Part shown: one piece after another, positions 8,903-17,456 of the stretch
Numbering within the stretch: the stretch's first letter is position 1
Layout of the letters: each line of letters starts with the position of its first letter
Assembly (NCBI RefSeq): GCF_025154055.1
Contig: NZ_JAOALK010000041.1
Coordinates: 62,001 to 126,000 of the forward strand
DNA: 64,000 bases
Reading direction: 5' to 3'
Origin: Aquibacillus koreensis
Lineage (GTDB): Bacteria > Bacillota > Bacilli > Bacillales > Amphibacillaceae
The notes under the pieces: model-generated
Told to the model about the DNA's origin: nothing
Seen by the model: the letters and a program-made list of their open reading frames with translations, nothing else
Databases searched by the model: none
Program-made: the position numbers and the translations under genes

Positions 8903-9655
8903 TTATTTTCCTAGATTTATAGAAAGATAAAGAGCAAGATCTCTTATCTTTTCATCCGTTTCCATTTCTATAGATTCTCTATCTATCGTACAATCGTACA
9001 AAGTATCTCCTTTACATAAATGATCAGATAAATTTAACAATCCGATTGCCCTTCTGTTAAACTTCTTTGCAATAGCAAGTGTAGTTGCCGTCTCCATATC
9101 CACGCCTAGATGACCATCCAAAGACCAATCACGAATCATTTGTTCTGTTTCTAAAAAAATGGCACTTGTAGAAATAATACGTCCTGTCGAATAGCGATAC
9201 CCTCTCCTTTCGCAATATTCTACTGCTTCATTCACTAACCTTTCATCCGCCTTAACGACAGTTTGATTAGGCAAATACAAATGGGAAACACCATCTTGCA
9301 TGACAGCTTCTGTCACGATAAAAATATCACCATATGCAACATCAAGAGATAATCCTCCAAAATAGCCTGTTTGAATAAATACTTCTGTTCCAATAGCACC
9401 AAATTGATGTACGATTGTACTTGCCATCGGACCACCATAAACATTTGCGAAACCAATCCTTGCACCCTTATAGTTTCCGACTACCGTGTTCCATTTAGGA
9501 ATCCATTTGTCATCCTTCAATATTCGCTTCCAACTCTGGAGATTGTCGTTATGCTCCCACTCACCATGAATGACAAAGGAACGAGGGATTTTACCTTGAT
9601 CCAAGTCTAAGGCTTTTAGCCAGTCTTCTTTTGTGAAATCTCCATACAACTTCAT
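8903..9655 (-). CDS. Nucleoside phosphorylase family protein
   Basis: 250 residues of the PNP/uridine phosphorylase superfamily (PNP_UDP_1). Visible marks are VYGGPMAS near the phosphate site, QTGYFGGL, and GVDMETATT, whose Met-Glu contacts the ribose in this fold. Members split nucleosides with phosphate into base and ribose-1-phosphate. The shortened C-terminal part and the IHGEWEH start differ from DeoD and Udp of model species, so the base preference is open. ATG follows GAGG at 8 nt. It stands alone. Confidence 0.8.
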   Translation of the reverse strand: MKLYGDFTKEDWLKALDLDQGKIPRSFVIHGEWEHNDNLQSWKRILKDDKWIPKWNTVVGNYKGARIGFANVYGGPMASTIVHQFGAIGTEVFIQTGYFGGLSLDVAYGDIFIVTEAVMQDGVSHLYLPNQTVVKADERLVNEAVEYCERRGYRYSTGRIISTSAIFLETEQMIRDWSLDGHLGVDMETATTLAIAKKFNRRAIGLLNLSDHLCKGDTLYDCTIDRESIEMETDEKIRDLALYLSINLGK

Positions 9656-9776
9656 AATTTAAGCCTCACAATTTAAATATTTACCCCATTTTAACATAAA
9701 TTTACAATTAATCCGTGAATCATTATTGTATATATTTATGATTTCTTATTAAACTAATGATCCAATGATAAAACAA

Positions 9777-9809
9777 TAGACCAAATCACAATACATTCGA
9801 TTTGGTCTA
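9777..9809 (-). terminator. Terminator of the HD-GYP gene pair
   Basis: A perfect 11-bp stem TAGACCAAATC/GATTTGGTCTA (9777-9787 with 9799-9809) is followed on the minus strand by a U-rich stretch (TTGTTTTAT). It lies about 30 nt after the last gene of the pair. Confidence 0.75.
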
Positions 9810-9840
9810 TACACTCTTCTTCTATTTAGTTCAACTTGTT

Positions 9841-10029
9841 CTATCTTTCTTTTAAACTACGAACTTGGTTAGCGACACTGATTCCCTCTTCCATTCCGGA
9901 CTTGTATGCATTGCCATACAATTGTTTTAGTAACATAATAATTTCATTTTTATTATTGTCATTCATCGTAATTGCATGATCTTTTTCCATCATATCCGTA
10001 ATGTGCATAACAATTTGTTTAGGTTCCAT
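9841..10029 (-). CDS. Small conserved-type protein of unknown function (62 aa)
   Basis: Starts MEPKQIVMHITDMMEKDHAITM and ends in KER. It is acidic, helical and has no membrane segment. The frame can be extended to a TTG at 10047, but that TTG overlaps the GGAGG; the ATG at 10029 lies about 11 nt after GGAGG and is preferred. It follows the HD-GYP gene by 18 nt and precedes the shared terminator, so the two are cotranscribed. I recognise no family and can only suggest a link to the HD-GYP protein. Confidence 0.65.
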   Translation of the reverse strand: MEPKQIVMHITDMMEKDHAITMNDNNKNEIIMLLKQLYGNAYKSGMEEGISVANQVRSLKER

Positions 10030-10047
10030 ATCGTCATCTTCCTCCAA

Positions 10048-11016
10048 TTAATTGGGATAGATCATCATAGTTGGTAATTCTGCTAAGTCTAACTCTTTAT
10101 TATTTGACAACACTTTTACAATTGGTCTTTGCAAGTGTTTATTAATCTGTGTTACGATTGCTTCTTCGCCGTTCACCATGACTTTTGTACCTGGTGGATA
10201 TGTTGGAACGGACTGACGAAAAGCATTAATTATACTGTGCTTGTACAATTGATCTGCACTAGCCATAATAGCCTCCATCGCATCGTGTGGAGGTAACTGG
10301 TCCTGTGCAATCAAGTTGTCATAATAATTTGCTACACCACAAATTTGTGCCATCTCCAGAAAATCGTCTCCTTCTAATCCACGAGGAAATCCTTTTCCAT
10401 CCATCGTTTCATGATGTTGATAGGCAATATGGGCAGAAACAACACTAAATTGACTAAGATTTCGTAAATAGTTAAACCCAATTTCAGGGTGTTTTTCATA
10501 TTGATCAGTTATCATTTTTCCAATGTCATGCAACAGACAGCCTAAAGCCAAGTCATGTAATTTACGTTCTATATAGTTCATTTTCTTTGCAGTGATGAGT
10601 GATAAGATTGCTACATTTACTGTATGTGCATAAAATTGCAGTTCTTTTGGCATTGTACTGGCAGGAATCAAGATCAAAATAGGCCGTGACTTTACTTCGT
10701 CAATTAATTTCTTTACTACCTGCTGAAGCTCTTGAAGATCAGGAGTCAATCCACTATTTACTCGATTGTGAAAAGTGGCAACTACACCAATCGATTCTGT
10801 CCAAGTTGGCATATCAATTAGATCATCTATATGTATTCCTTTTGAGACCTCATCTTCTATAAAAAGAAATCGAATACCCATTTGTTGTAATCTAATCTTT
10901 ATTTTAGGGATAATGGTTCTACCAGCCGCTAATAGAATTCTTCTTTTTGAGTCATAAATAGGTTTTGCTAGTACCATTGTGTGATGATTGTATTCACTAA
11001 TCTTTACTAAACGCAT
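10048..11016 (-). CDS. HD-GYP domain protein
   Basis: About 322 residues. The N-terminal 120 residues are an uncharacterised sensory-like region with RILLAAGRTI motifs. The HD-GYP domain follows, with HDIGK at about 164-168 and HHETMDGKGFPRGL at about 202-215 of the longest reading. The family usually breaks down cyclic di-GMP (HD-GYP phosphodiesterases). Here the signature GYP is GFP, a conservative change, and the metal-binding His/Asp residues are kept. A GAGGG precedes two adjacent ATGs; the second (11016) has the better spacing. Cotranscribed with the 62-residue protein. Confidence 0.8.
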   Translation of the reverse strand: MRLVKISEYNHHTMVLAKPIYDSKRRILLAAGRTIIPKIKIRLQQMGIRFLFIEDEVSKGIHIDDLIDMPTWTESIGVVATFHNRVNSGLTPDLQELQQVVKKLIDEVKSRPILILIPASTMPKELQFYAHTVNVAILSLITAKKMNYIERKLHDLALGCLLHDIGKMITDQYEKHPEIGFNYLRNLSQFSVVSAHIAYQHHETMDGKGFPRGLEGDDFLEMAQICGVANYYDNLIAQDQLPPHDAMEAIMASADQLYKHSIINAFRQSVPTYPPGTKVMVNGEEAIVTQINKHLQRPIVKVLSNNKELDLAELPTMMIYPN

Positions 11017-11207
11017 CATTACCCTCTTTTTCTACTAAGTCTGTAATATAGTTGTGTTTTGAATTATTTGTCTCTATTAGTAATTCCTAGTAATAATACC
11101 TTAATCAGCAATCTTTTTCAACAAACCACGACAATTTTCGAGTGTTGTTAACGCAATTTACATAATTTATAACCCTGTAGGAAAACATATGAAATGGAGG
11201 TGATAGG

Positions 11208-11456
11208 ATGGGAACACCATATGTATGTCCTAATTGTAAAACAAATCGCTCTAGATTCAATATGATCGAACAAGTAGTTACTTCTGTAAAGTTGGATCCA
11301 CAGACTGGTGATGTTGTAAATGAATATACCGATGGGAACTTAGATCCATTTCACGCTGCTTATAATGGACCGTCCCACAAAGTGCAATGTGGTGCCTGTG
11401 GACTTATTGAAGATGAAAAAAGATTTATAAAACAAGCGGAGTTAAATAAAAGATAA
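11208..11456 (+). CDS. Zinc-ribbon protein (82 aa)
   Basis: Two CxxC knuckles, CPNC at residues 8-11 and CGAC in QCGACG near residue 60, form a probable zinc ribbon around a 45-residue acidic insert. Start is a clear ATG after TGGAGGTGATAGG. A near-perfect terminator overlaps its stop codon. Homologous short proteins in bacilli are annotated as hypothetical or, doubtfully, as DNA alkylation repair. I see no evidence for a specific job; zinc binding is inferred from the cysteines. Confidence 0.75.
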   Translation: MGTPYVCPNCKTNRSRFNMIEQVVTSVKLDPQTGDVVNEYTDGNLDPFHAAYNGPSHKVQCGACGLIEDEKRFIKQAELNKR

Positions 11457-11486
11457 AGAAGCCACTTTCCTTGTGGGCTTCTTTAT
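11453..11486. terminator. Bidirectional terminator between convergent genes
   Basis: Stem ATAAAGAAGCCAC paired with GTGGGCTTCTTTAT (one bulged base) around a 7-nt loop. It closes the zinc-ribbon gene (plus) and lies 20 nt after the stop of the convergent endonuclease gene (minus). T-rich runs are present in both directions. Confidence 0.8.
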
Positions 11487-11505
11487 CAAATCCCAAAAAT
11501 AAAAT

Positions 11506-12339
11506 TTAAGTGAAAATCCCCCACTCCAATTTGATTCTTTCTATTTCCTCTTCATGGGAAAGGTTTTCATCTGGTGTTTCTAATATAAATGGAACATCTA
11601 TTAAATAAGGACTATGGATGAAAGCATCCCATTGCGTTTTTGTAATATGTCCAGTTTCTAGTATGTTTGCATGCCGATCCTTACCTTGACCAGGTGGATA
11701 CTTAGAATTATTAAAATGGACACAAGCCAAATGATCAAAAAAATCTTGTGCAACATCATTCCTTTCAATTTCTTTCCAATTGTCACCATTCCACACACCA
11801 CTTGCGAATGCATGGCATGTATCTAAGCAAAAACCGATTCGTTCCGATTGATGACATAACTTTCTCACTTGAACTAATTCCTCAATCGTTGTGCCAAACG
11901 TTCCACCCGCATTGTTTTCAAGAAGGATTTTACACGATCCATCCCATTGATCTAATGTCTGATTTAAGGTTTTAATTATATGTTGGTAACTCTCGATCGG
12001 ATTATCTTTGTCTACTACTTTACCGAAATGAACCACTGCACCAATGGAACCACAAGCTTCCGATATTTCTAAATCATTTAACAGTGATTGAATAACTTTC
12101 TCCCTTTTATCCTCAGGAGCTGTAAGGTTAGTAGGGTATGGTGTATGTGAAACGGATTGCATGTCATGCTCTACACAATACCGCTTACAGCATGCTGCAT
12201 CATCTTTATTCCATGTTTTCACGTCTAAGCTTCTGGGGTTCTTAGGGAAATATTGATAAACAGATGCTTGTAATTGATTAGCTTGTTTTGCTGCACCAAG
12301 ATATCCTTCTCTAATACTGACATGGCTTCCAATCCTCAT
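11506..12339 (-). CDS. nfo: Endonuclease IV family AP endonuclease
   Basis: About 277 residues. AP endonuclease family 2 TIM barrel: MRIGSHVSI at the start, VSHTPYPTNL, VVHFGK, LLENNAG, GFCLDTCHAFASG, CVHFNNSK and PFILETP supply the His/Glu/Asp zinc ligands. The enzyme cuts DNA 5' to abasic sites in base excision repair. ATG at 12339 is chosen because GGGGG stands 6 nt upstream and MRIGSH matches the family start. It is shorter and more divergent than standard Nfo (about 297 residues), so it may be a paralogue of the main enzyme. Confidence 0.85.
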   Translation of the reverse strand: MRIGSHVSIREGYLGAAKQANQLQASVYQYFPKNPRSLDVKTWNKDDAACCKRYCVEHDMQSVSHTPYPTNLTAPEDKREKVIQSLLNDLEISEACGSIGAVVHFGKVVDKDNPIESYQHIIKTLNQTLDQWDGSCKILLENNAGGTFGTTIEELVQVRKLCHQSERIGFCLDTCHAFASGVWNGDNWKEIERNDVAQDFFDHLACVHFNNSKYPPGQGKDRHANILETGHITKTQWDAFIHSPYLIDVPFILETPDENLSHEEEIERIKLEWGIFT

Positions 12340-12474
12340 TAACATCCCCCGTTGTATAAAAGTATGTAACATCGCTTATTTTGATCCATTTCGTGTTTTA
12401 TCATGCATTGGTTTGTGTATGATAGTATAAATGAAAACAAAATTGATCTTAAAAATGCTTTGGAGGAGACCCTT

Positions 12475-13425
12475 ATGCGTAATGATTTTTTGTCCATACT
12501 AGAAGAAAACACGTTATATCGGGTAATAACTGGATCAACAGCTTACGGTTTAGCAAACGAGCATAGTGACATCGATGAAAAAGCATTTGTAATCTTACCA
12601 ATTGCTTATCAATTTCAATTAGGTAAAGAATGGGAAACAGAAACCTTCCATAATCCGGATATAGAGTACCACTCCTTGAAAAAGGCCTTGTTTCTTTTAA
12701 GCGTACAAAATCCTACCATGCTTGAGACGTTATTTGTGCCCGAAAATTGTATAGTAGAACAAACAGCATTCGGTAGGAAAATACGAGAAAATCGAGACAT
12801 TTTTTTAAGCCAACAATGCTTTTATACTTTCGGGGGATATGCTAGAGATCAATTAGTTAGAATCAAAAACAGTCTGTTTGGACTATCGGAAGAAGAACAA
12901 AATAGCCATTTGCAATTAAAGCTTACGAATATGATCGATGCCTGTAAAGATAAATACGACTTGCAACAAATTGAAATGAATATTAATGAGGTAAGGGTGG
13001 AAAATGACCATAGACACATTGCTTTATGCAATCTAAGAGCTAACAATATAGATTTATTGCAATTAAGCCCTATGATTTCAGAGTTAGGTAATACATTAAA
13101 GAGTTATCAGAAAAGAAAACAAGTGAAGAAGCCTGAAGAAAAATTATATAAACACGCCATGCATTTGGTTAGATTACTGCTAACTGGGATCGAAGTGTTA
13201 AAAACGGCTGAACTAACTGTATATCGTCAAAAAGATCAAGCCTTATTACGTTCGATCCGAAACCAAGAGATGAGTTGGGATGAATTGTTTCTGTTAACCG
13301 AAAAATTGTTTGTTGAATTAGAACAAGCAAAGGAACATTCACCACTACCAAAGAAAATTGATAAAGAAAAAATTAATCAACTTTATACAAACATGATGGT
13401 GGATTATTTCGGTTTGCAGACTTAG
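12475..13425 (+). CDS. RlaP-type nucleotidyltransferase (YcgL-like)
   Basis: 316 residues. The polymerase-beta-like signature GSTAYGLANEHSDIDEKAF contains the Gly-Ser and the first two catalytic Asp. The remaining length and motifs (LLSVQNPTMLETLF, YAKHAMHLVRLL-like stretch) match the PF10127 family (B. subtilis YcgL, RNA ligase-associated RlaP). Its biochemical role is not established; it is thought to transfer nucleotides to RNA or a small molecule. ATG at 12475 stands 8 nt after GGAGG; the earlier frame to 12403 is not supported. A probable ATP-grasp ligase follows 128 nt downstream on the same strand. Confidence 0.8.
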   Translation: MRNDFLSILEENTLYRVITGSTAYGLANEHSDIDEKAFVILPIAYQFQLGKEWETETFHNPDIEYHSLKKALFLLSVQNPTMLETLFVPENCIVEQTAFGRKIRENRDIFLSQQCFYTFGGYARDQLVRIKNSLFGLSEEEQNSHLQLKLTNMIDACKDKYDLQQIEMNINEVRVENDHRHIALCNLRANNIDLLQLSPMISELGNTLKSYQKRKQVKKPEEKLYKHAMHLVRLLLTGIEVLKTAELTVYRQKDQALLRSIRNQEMSWDELFLLTEKLFVELEQAKEHSPLPKKIDKEKINQLYTNMMVDYFGLQT

Positions 13426-13553
13426 AAAATAAGGCTTCTTGTAAAAGATGGTAAGGAAGTAATCAAATTGTTTAAAAATAGATTGACGTACGTCTAACGG
13501 AAACATATAATTATCTAGTTTATATGACAATTTTTTGTAAAGAGGCGAACACA

Positions 13554-14369
13554 TTGAAAATTGTAACTTTTAATCCGTTACGTACCATAGGTATTCCGGG
13601 TATCAAATATATAAAGCCTGAACATAGTTTTCGTGAAGTAGCAGCGCTAAAGGAAGCCGATGTTATTCTTTTCCCCGAAAACTGGCAAACTACTTTTCTA
13701 GCTTACGGCCTAAAAAAGCCAATTTTTCCGAGCATTGAATCGATTCAGTTAGGCTATAGTAAGATTGAGATGACACGTGCGTTATGGACGGTATGTCCAG
13801 AAAATGTTCCATACACAGAAATTCTAGCAAACACAGAATCCAACCGTAAAACTATACTAGAAACCTTCCCTTTCCCTTTTGTAACAAAAGAACCTAGAAA
13901 CTCAATGGGAAAAGGTGTCTATTTAATTGAAAGCGAAGAAGACTTTCAGGAATATTGCAACAAAACAGATGTACTATATGTACAAGAATATTTACCGAAT
14001 GACAACAGAGACTTGCGAGTTTGTATTGTTGGGGAAGAAGTCGTTTCCGCTTATTGGCGTATCGCAGATGAAGGGTCTTTTCTTCACAATGTTGCACAAG
14101 GTGGGAGTCTATGTTTTGATTTTATTCCAGAAGACATTACTGATCTTATTTTAGATATTGCCAAAACCTTAAATATTAATCACGCTGGTTTTGATGTGAT
14201 CTTCTCAAACGGAAAACCTTACATTATAGAATTTAATGTGTTATTCGGAAATCAAGGTTTACGTGAGCAAGGAATTATCATTGAACAAAAGATTTATGAG
14301 TATTTATTATCGACGATCCGCCCAACTTTCCCAACAACTCCATTAACACCTTTAAAGGGAATTTCTTAA
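13554..14369 (+). CDS. RimK-like ATP-grasp ligase
   Basis: 271 residues. ATP-grasp fold: VTKEPRNSMGKGVYLI (phosphate-loop Gly-rich segment), YVQEYLPNDNRDLRVCIVG, ISAYWR-type beta strand, and GFDVIFSNGKPYIIEFNV carrying the metal-binding Glu/Asn. Family members join an amino acid to a carboxylate with ATP. The N-terminal domain (IVTFNPLRTIGIPG) resembles that of RimK-type enzymes, but no specific substrate motif is visible. TTG start at 8 nt from AAGAGG. Followed by a strong terminator. Confidence 0.8.
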   Translation: MKIVTFNPLRTIGIPGIKYIKPEHSFREVAALKEADVILFPENWQTTFLAYGLKKPIFPSIESIQLGYSKIEMTRALWTVCPENVPYTEILANTESNRKTILETFPFPFVTKEPRNSMGKGVYLIESEEDFQEYCNKTDVLYVQEYLPNDNRDLRVCIVGEEVVSAYWRIADEGSFLHNVAQGGSLCFDFIPEDITDLILDIAKTLNINHAGFDVIFSNGKPYIIEFNVLFGNQGLREQGIIIEQKIYEYLLSTIRPTFPTTPLTPLKGIS

Positions 14370-14375
14370 AGTTAT

Positions 14376-14440
14376 TACGTAGAAATATGATTTACAAAAA
14401 AGCGTTTCACGCAATTGTAAGATTTTCTACGTATTTTTTT
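14376..14440 (+). terminator. Long terminator after the ATP-grasp gene
   Basis: Outer stem TACGTAGAAAT pairs with ATTTTCTACGTA, with an inner TTTACA/TGTAAG and a GCGT/ACGC tip, ending in seven T. It insulates the lysine riboswitch downstream. Confidence 0.8.
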
Positions 14441-14460
14441 ATGGAATTTTGCGGATTCCA

Positions 14461-14489
14461 TTGCATGGCACTCTAATGTTTGTTATAGT
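14461..14489 (+). promoter_or_regulatory. Promoter of the lysine riboswitch-dapA transcript
   Basis: TTGCAT (14461-14466), 17-nt spacer, TATAGT (14484-14489), a good sigma-A promoter. Predicted transcription start is about 14496, roughly 35 nt before the aptamer. Confidence 0.7.
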
Positions 14490-14532
14490 TTAGGCAACAA
14501 CTAAATTTGCTTTACTTCAATAATAAGATTGA

Positions 14533-14721
14533 AGTGAGGATAGAGGTGCAAAGACCATTAGTAGGTAGTCGGAGGATAATGAGATCCGTTGATTGCTACT
14601 GAAAGGGGAATTTGCCGAAGTGAGCAGGAACTCATTCACCTGCATACACTGGTTCTGTATTGAATAAATACAGGGCTGTCATATAGCTTACTTTAATTCG
14701 CTATATGGAGGGCTATCTCAC
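14533..14721 (+). ncRNA. Lysine riboswitch (L box)
   Basis: Aptamer recognised by its conserved blocks: AGAGGTGC near the start, GGGGAATTTGCCGAAG in the middle, GGGCTGTC further on, and closing stem P1 formed by GTGAGGATAG (from 14533) and CTATCTCAC (to 14721). It binds free lysine and stops transcription of dapA when lysine is plentiful. A separate intrinsic terminator follows, and dapA begins 157 nt past the aptamer. Confidence 0.93.
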
Positions 14722-14746
14722 GCATCATAATGGAAATACTAGTGAT

Positions 14747-14777
14747 GCAACAACGAGCCCTTCGTTGTTGCTTTTTT
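14747..14777 (+). terminator. Expression-platform terminator of the lysine riboswitch
   Basis: Perfect 10-bp stem GCAACAACGA/TCGTTGTTGC with a 5-nt loop followed by six T. It lies 26 nt after the aptamer and would be formed when lysine is bound. Confidence 0.85.
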
Positions 14778-14877
14778 GCTTTTTATACCTTCGTTGTGAT
14801 GAGATACCCTCTATTCATACTGTTGGAATCTTGTATGTCGTTATTTGTGTTGAAATCTATGAATAGAGGTGATGAAT

Positions 14878-15765
14878 ATGAATTTTGGTCGTGTATTAAC
14901 TGCTATGGTGACGCCTTTTGACCAAAATGAAAATATTGACTACGGAAGAACGGAAAGACTTATTAATCATTTAATCACGAATGGTACAGATGCATTAGTG
15001 GTAGCTGGGACAACTGGTGAATCTCCTACCCTATCGAAAGAAGAAAAACTATCATTATTAAAATTCGTTGTTAAAACAGTCAAAGGAAGAGTTCCCATTA
15101 TCGCTGGGACAGGATCTAATAATACAAAAGAGTCCATTGAACTGACAAAACAAGCTGAAACAATTGGTGTAGATGGGATAATGCTTGTAACTCCTTACTA
15201 CAACAAGCCATCTCAAGAAGGTATGTATCAGCACTTTAAAGCAATTGCAAATGCTACTACTTTACCAGTAATGTTATACAACATACCAAGCCGAAGTGTT
15301 GTTGGTATGACCTTGGACACGATTGTTAAACTTTCACACATCGAAAATATTACATCTATCAAAGAAGCAAGTGGCGATTTAGATTTTATGACTGCCATTA
15401 TTCGCGAGACTGGAAATGATTTTTATTTATATAGTGGTGATGATAGCTTGACTTTACCAGTTTTATCAATCGGTGGTACTGGAATAGTATCTGTATCATC
15501 CCATATCATTGGAAATGAAATGAAGGATATGGTTCAACGCTTTCTAACTGGAGACTTTCAAACAGCGGCTTCGATCCACCAATATTTATTGCCAATAATA
15601 AAAGCCTTATTTATGGCTCCGAATCCTACTGCTGTTAAAGAAGCGCTTAACCTTACTGGGGTAGACGTAGGCTCTGTTCGCTTACCTTTAGTGCCATTAA
15701 ACGCTGAAGAAAAACAAGTGCTGGAGCATACCCTACATTTCCTGCAAAGATATCATGTAAGCTAA
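14878..15765 (+). CDS. dapA: 4-hydroxy-tetrahydrodipicolinate synthase
   Basis: 295 residues. Condenses pyruvate with aspartate semialdehyde, the first committed step to diaminopimelate and lysine, cell wall and dipicolinate. Conserved motifs: LTAMVTPF, GTTGESPTL (Thr-Thr), YYNKPSQEG (Tyr relay), YNIPSRSV and IKEASGD, whose Lys forms the Schiff base. The ATG at 14878 is preferred (8 nt after AGAGG); an upstream GTG and ATG are too close to the Shine-Dalgarno. Controlled by the L-box riboswitch just upstream, and not linked to other dap genes here. Confidence 0.95.
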   Translation: MNFGRVLTAMVTPFDQNENIDYGRTERLINHLITNGTDALVVAGTTGESPTLSKEEKLSLLKFVVKTVKGRVPIIAGTGSNNTKESIELTKQAETIGVDGIMLVTPYYNKPSQEGMYQHFKAIANATTLPVMLYNIPSRSVVGMTLDTIVKLSHIENITSIKEASGDLDFMTAIIRETGNDFYLYSGDDSLTLPVLSIGGTGIVSVSSHIIGNEMKDMVQRFLTGDFQTAASIHQYLLPIIKALFMAPNPTAVKEALNLTGVDVGSVRLPLVPLNAEEKQVLEHTLHFLQRYHVS

Positions 15766-15770
15766 TCGCA

Positions 15771-15810
15771 AAATCCCTATCTTGTGAAAAAGATAGGGAT
15801 TTCCTTTTTT
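15771..15810 (+). terminator. dapA: Terminator of dapA
   Basis: Perfect 13-bp stem AAATCCCTATCTT/AAGATAGGGATTT (15771-15783 with 15790-15802), then a T-rich tail. Confidence 0.85.
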
Positions 15811-15820
15811 GAATAGTGAA

Positions 15821-16072
15821 CTAGTATAGAATCTCGTAGATTTCATTAAGTTGATATCCACGTTCATGATCGCCTGACTCATTTGCATAGTGCATTTCTT
15901 TATTTAATAATTGACTAAGCATCTCTACATCCTCTTGCTCTAATGCATCAACGAAATCCTTTTCTGATGCATAATTTGAATGCACTAATTGTTCTACAAT
16001 ATGGCTAATAGCCTCATTTTCTTCGGTATAGTTGGACAATACTTCACGTAAATATGCCAGGTTTTGATCCAT
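15821..16072 (-). CDS. CsgA-like small sporulation protein (tentative)
   Basis: 83 residues, acidic, helical. The pattern MDQNLAYLREVLSNYTEEN ... RGYQLNEIYEILY resembles, from memory, the sigma-G-dependent spore protein CsgA of Bacillus (about 82 residues, N-terminus of the type TLGYLRESLSNHLEN and C-terminus QLNEVYELL). ATG at 16072 stands 8 nt after AAAGGA. If the match is right, it is made in the forespore. No sporulation promoter could be confirmed by eye. Confidence 0.55.
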   Translation of the reverse strand: MDQNLAYLREVLSNYTEENEAISHIVEQLVHSNYASEKDFVDALEQEDVEMLSQLLNKEMHYANESGDHERGYQLNEIYEILY

Positions 16073-16161
16073 GCCTATCATCCTTTCAAGTCACAAAATG
16101 AACTGTTAGAAATAGGATGACTATTTATGCAAGTTTTTATTCCAACATGTCGTTACCAAAT

Positions 16162-17319
16162 TTAATTGGCATGCTGTACACCAGTTTTTTCTGTTAATCG
16201 CTCAATAATCGTTGCTAACAACAACGTTCTTGGCACGAATGACTGGATCTCTAGGTATTCGCTTTCACTATGAGCATCGCCACCAACAGGACCTAGCCCA
16301 TCAATGGTTGCGATCCCAAGAGCAGCTGTAAACGATGCATCAGATCCTCCACCCGTTGCCGTATCTTTAATTTTCACACCAATCGAAGCTCCTGCCTCTT
16401 TTATGATTTTTAACAAGAATTCGGTCTTTTTTGTTTTTTGCATAGGAGGGCGGTTAAATTCTCCCTCTAAAGAAACGCTTGTGCCTAATACATCGGTCGA
16501 TGAACAAATCTCTTCTAGTTTTTCTTCCAATGTTTCTACCTGACCCATTTCAGATATTCGAATATCAATTTGGGCAGATGCATGCTCAGAAATCGTATTT
16601 ACAGATGAGCCACCTTCAATCATACCAACGTTCACATTTATTCCTAATTCTGGATCGGAAAGTTCATGTAACTGAATCACTTTATGTGCCAATTCTTCAA
16701 TAGCACTTCTTCCCTTTTCAGGTTCAATTCCGGAATGGGCAGCTTTACCGTGGACATGAATCGTATAATTACCTTTTCCTCTTCGCGCCGAAACAAGTGC
16801 ACCGTTTTTACGTGCAGGTTCCATTACGAGCGCATATTTTTTTCCGGCAGCCATTTTTTCAATGATTGGTCTTGATGTCATAGAACCAATTTCTTCATCG
16901 GTATTTAACACAATTTGAACGTTTCTATAACCGTGATGTTGAGCATTCTTTAATGCTTTTATGGCATACAGGAGGGTTACTAGACTAGCCTTCATATCTA
17001 TAACTCCAGGTCCGTATGCCCGATCTCCTTGAATTCGGAAAGGCCTTTCCGCTACAGTTCCTTTTGGAAAAACGGTATCCATATGTGCTAATATGATTAT
17101 TTTGGGTTCACTTGCATCTTTGTGTTTGATGACTAGATGATTCCCAAACTCCTCTTGATGAGAAACTTCTACATTAAATTCTAAGGCCGAATAGAGTTCC
17201 GTTAATATATTCCCAATTTGGTCTACACCTTGTTTATCGTAACTTCCACTATCAATATTTACTAATCTTTCTAATAGTTGCATCATTTCTTCTTGATGAC
17301 ATTCTAAAAAATTAAGCAT
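16162..17319 (-). CDS. M20 family metallopeptidase (carboxypeptidase G2-like)
   Basis: 385 residues. Zinc-dependent exopeptidase: HMDTVF and GPGVIDMKAS give the first zinc ligands, NTDEEIGS the catalytic Glu pair, VMEPAR the next ligand, AHSGIEPEKGRSAIEEL the dimerisation domain and GGGSDASFTA/GDAHSESEYL the last. No signal peptide, so it is cytoplasmic. Relatives (glutamate carboxypeptidase, ArgE/DapE clan) remove acyl or amino-acid groups; closest by motif is the CPG2 branch. ATG after AGGGGAAGTAAG. Stands alone. Confidence 0.85.
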   Translation of the reverse strand: MLNFLECHQEEMMQLLERLVNIDSGSYDKQGVDQIGNILTELYSALEFNVEVSHQEEFGNHLVIKHKDASEPKIIILAHMDTVFPKGTVAERPFRIQGDRAYGPGVIDMKASLVTLLYAIKALKNAQHHGYRNVQIVLNTDEEIGSMTSRPIIEKMAAGKKYALVMEPARKNGALVSARRGKGNYTIHVHGKAAHSGIEPEKGRSAIEELAHKVIQLHELSDPELGINVNVGMIEGGSSVNTISEHASAQIDIRISEMGQVETLEEKLEEICSSTDVLGTSVSLEGEFNRPPMQKTKKTEFLLKIIKEAGASIGVKIKDTATGGGSDASFTAALGIATIDGLGPVGGDAHSESEYLEIQSFVPRTLLLATIIERLTEKTGVQHAN

Positions 17320-17456
17320 CTTACTTCCCCTGTCCGTCTTAAAAGATAGTTCTAAAATAAATACTATCTAAATATATAAGTTATCAAAATAATACTACAA
17401 TTTACGTACAATAGCTATCTATTTTAGCTTGACAACTCATCGACAGGTGTTTATAT

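Noticed and set aside
14730-14921. Plus-strand ORF of 63 aa
   Set aside because: It overlaps the riboswitch terminator and the start of dapA; no ribosome binding site.
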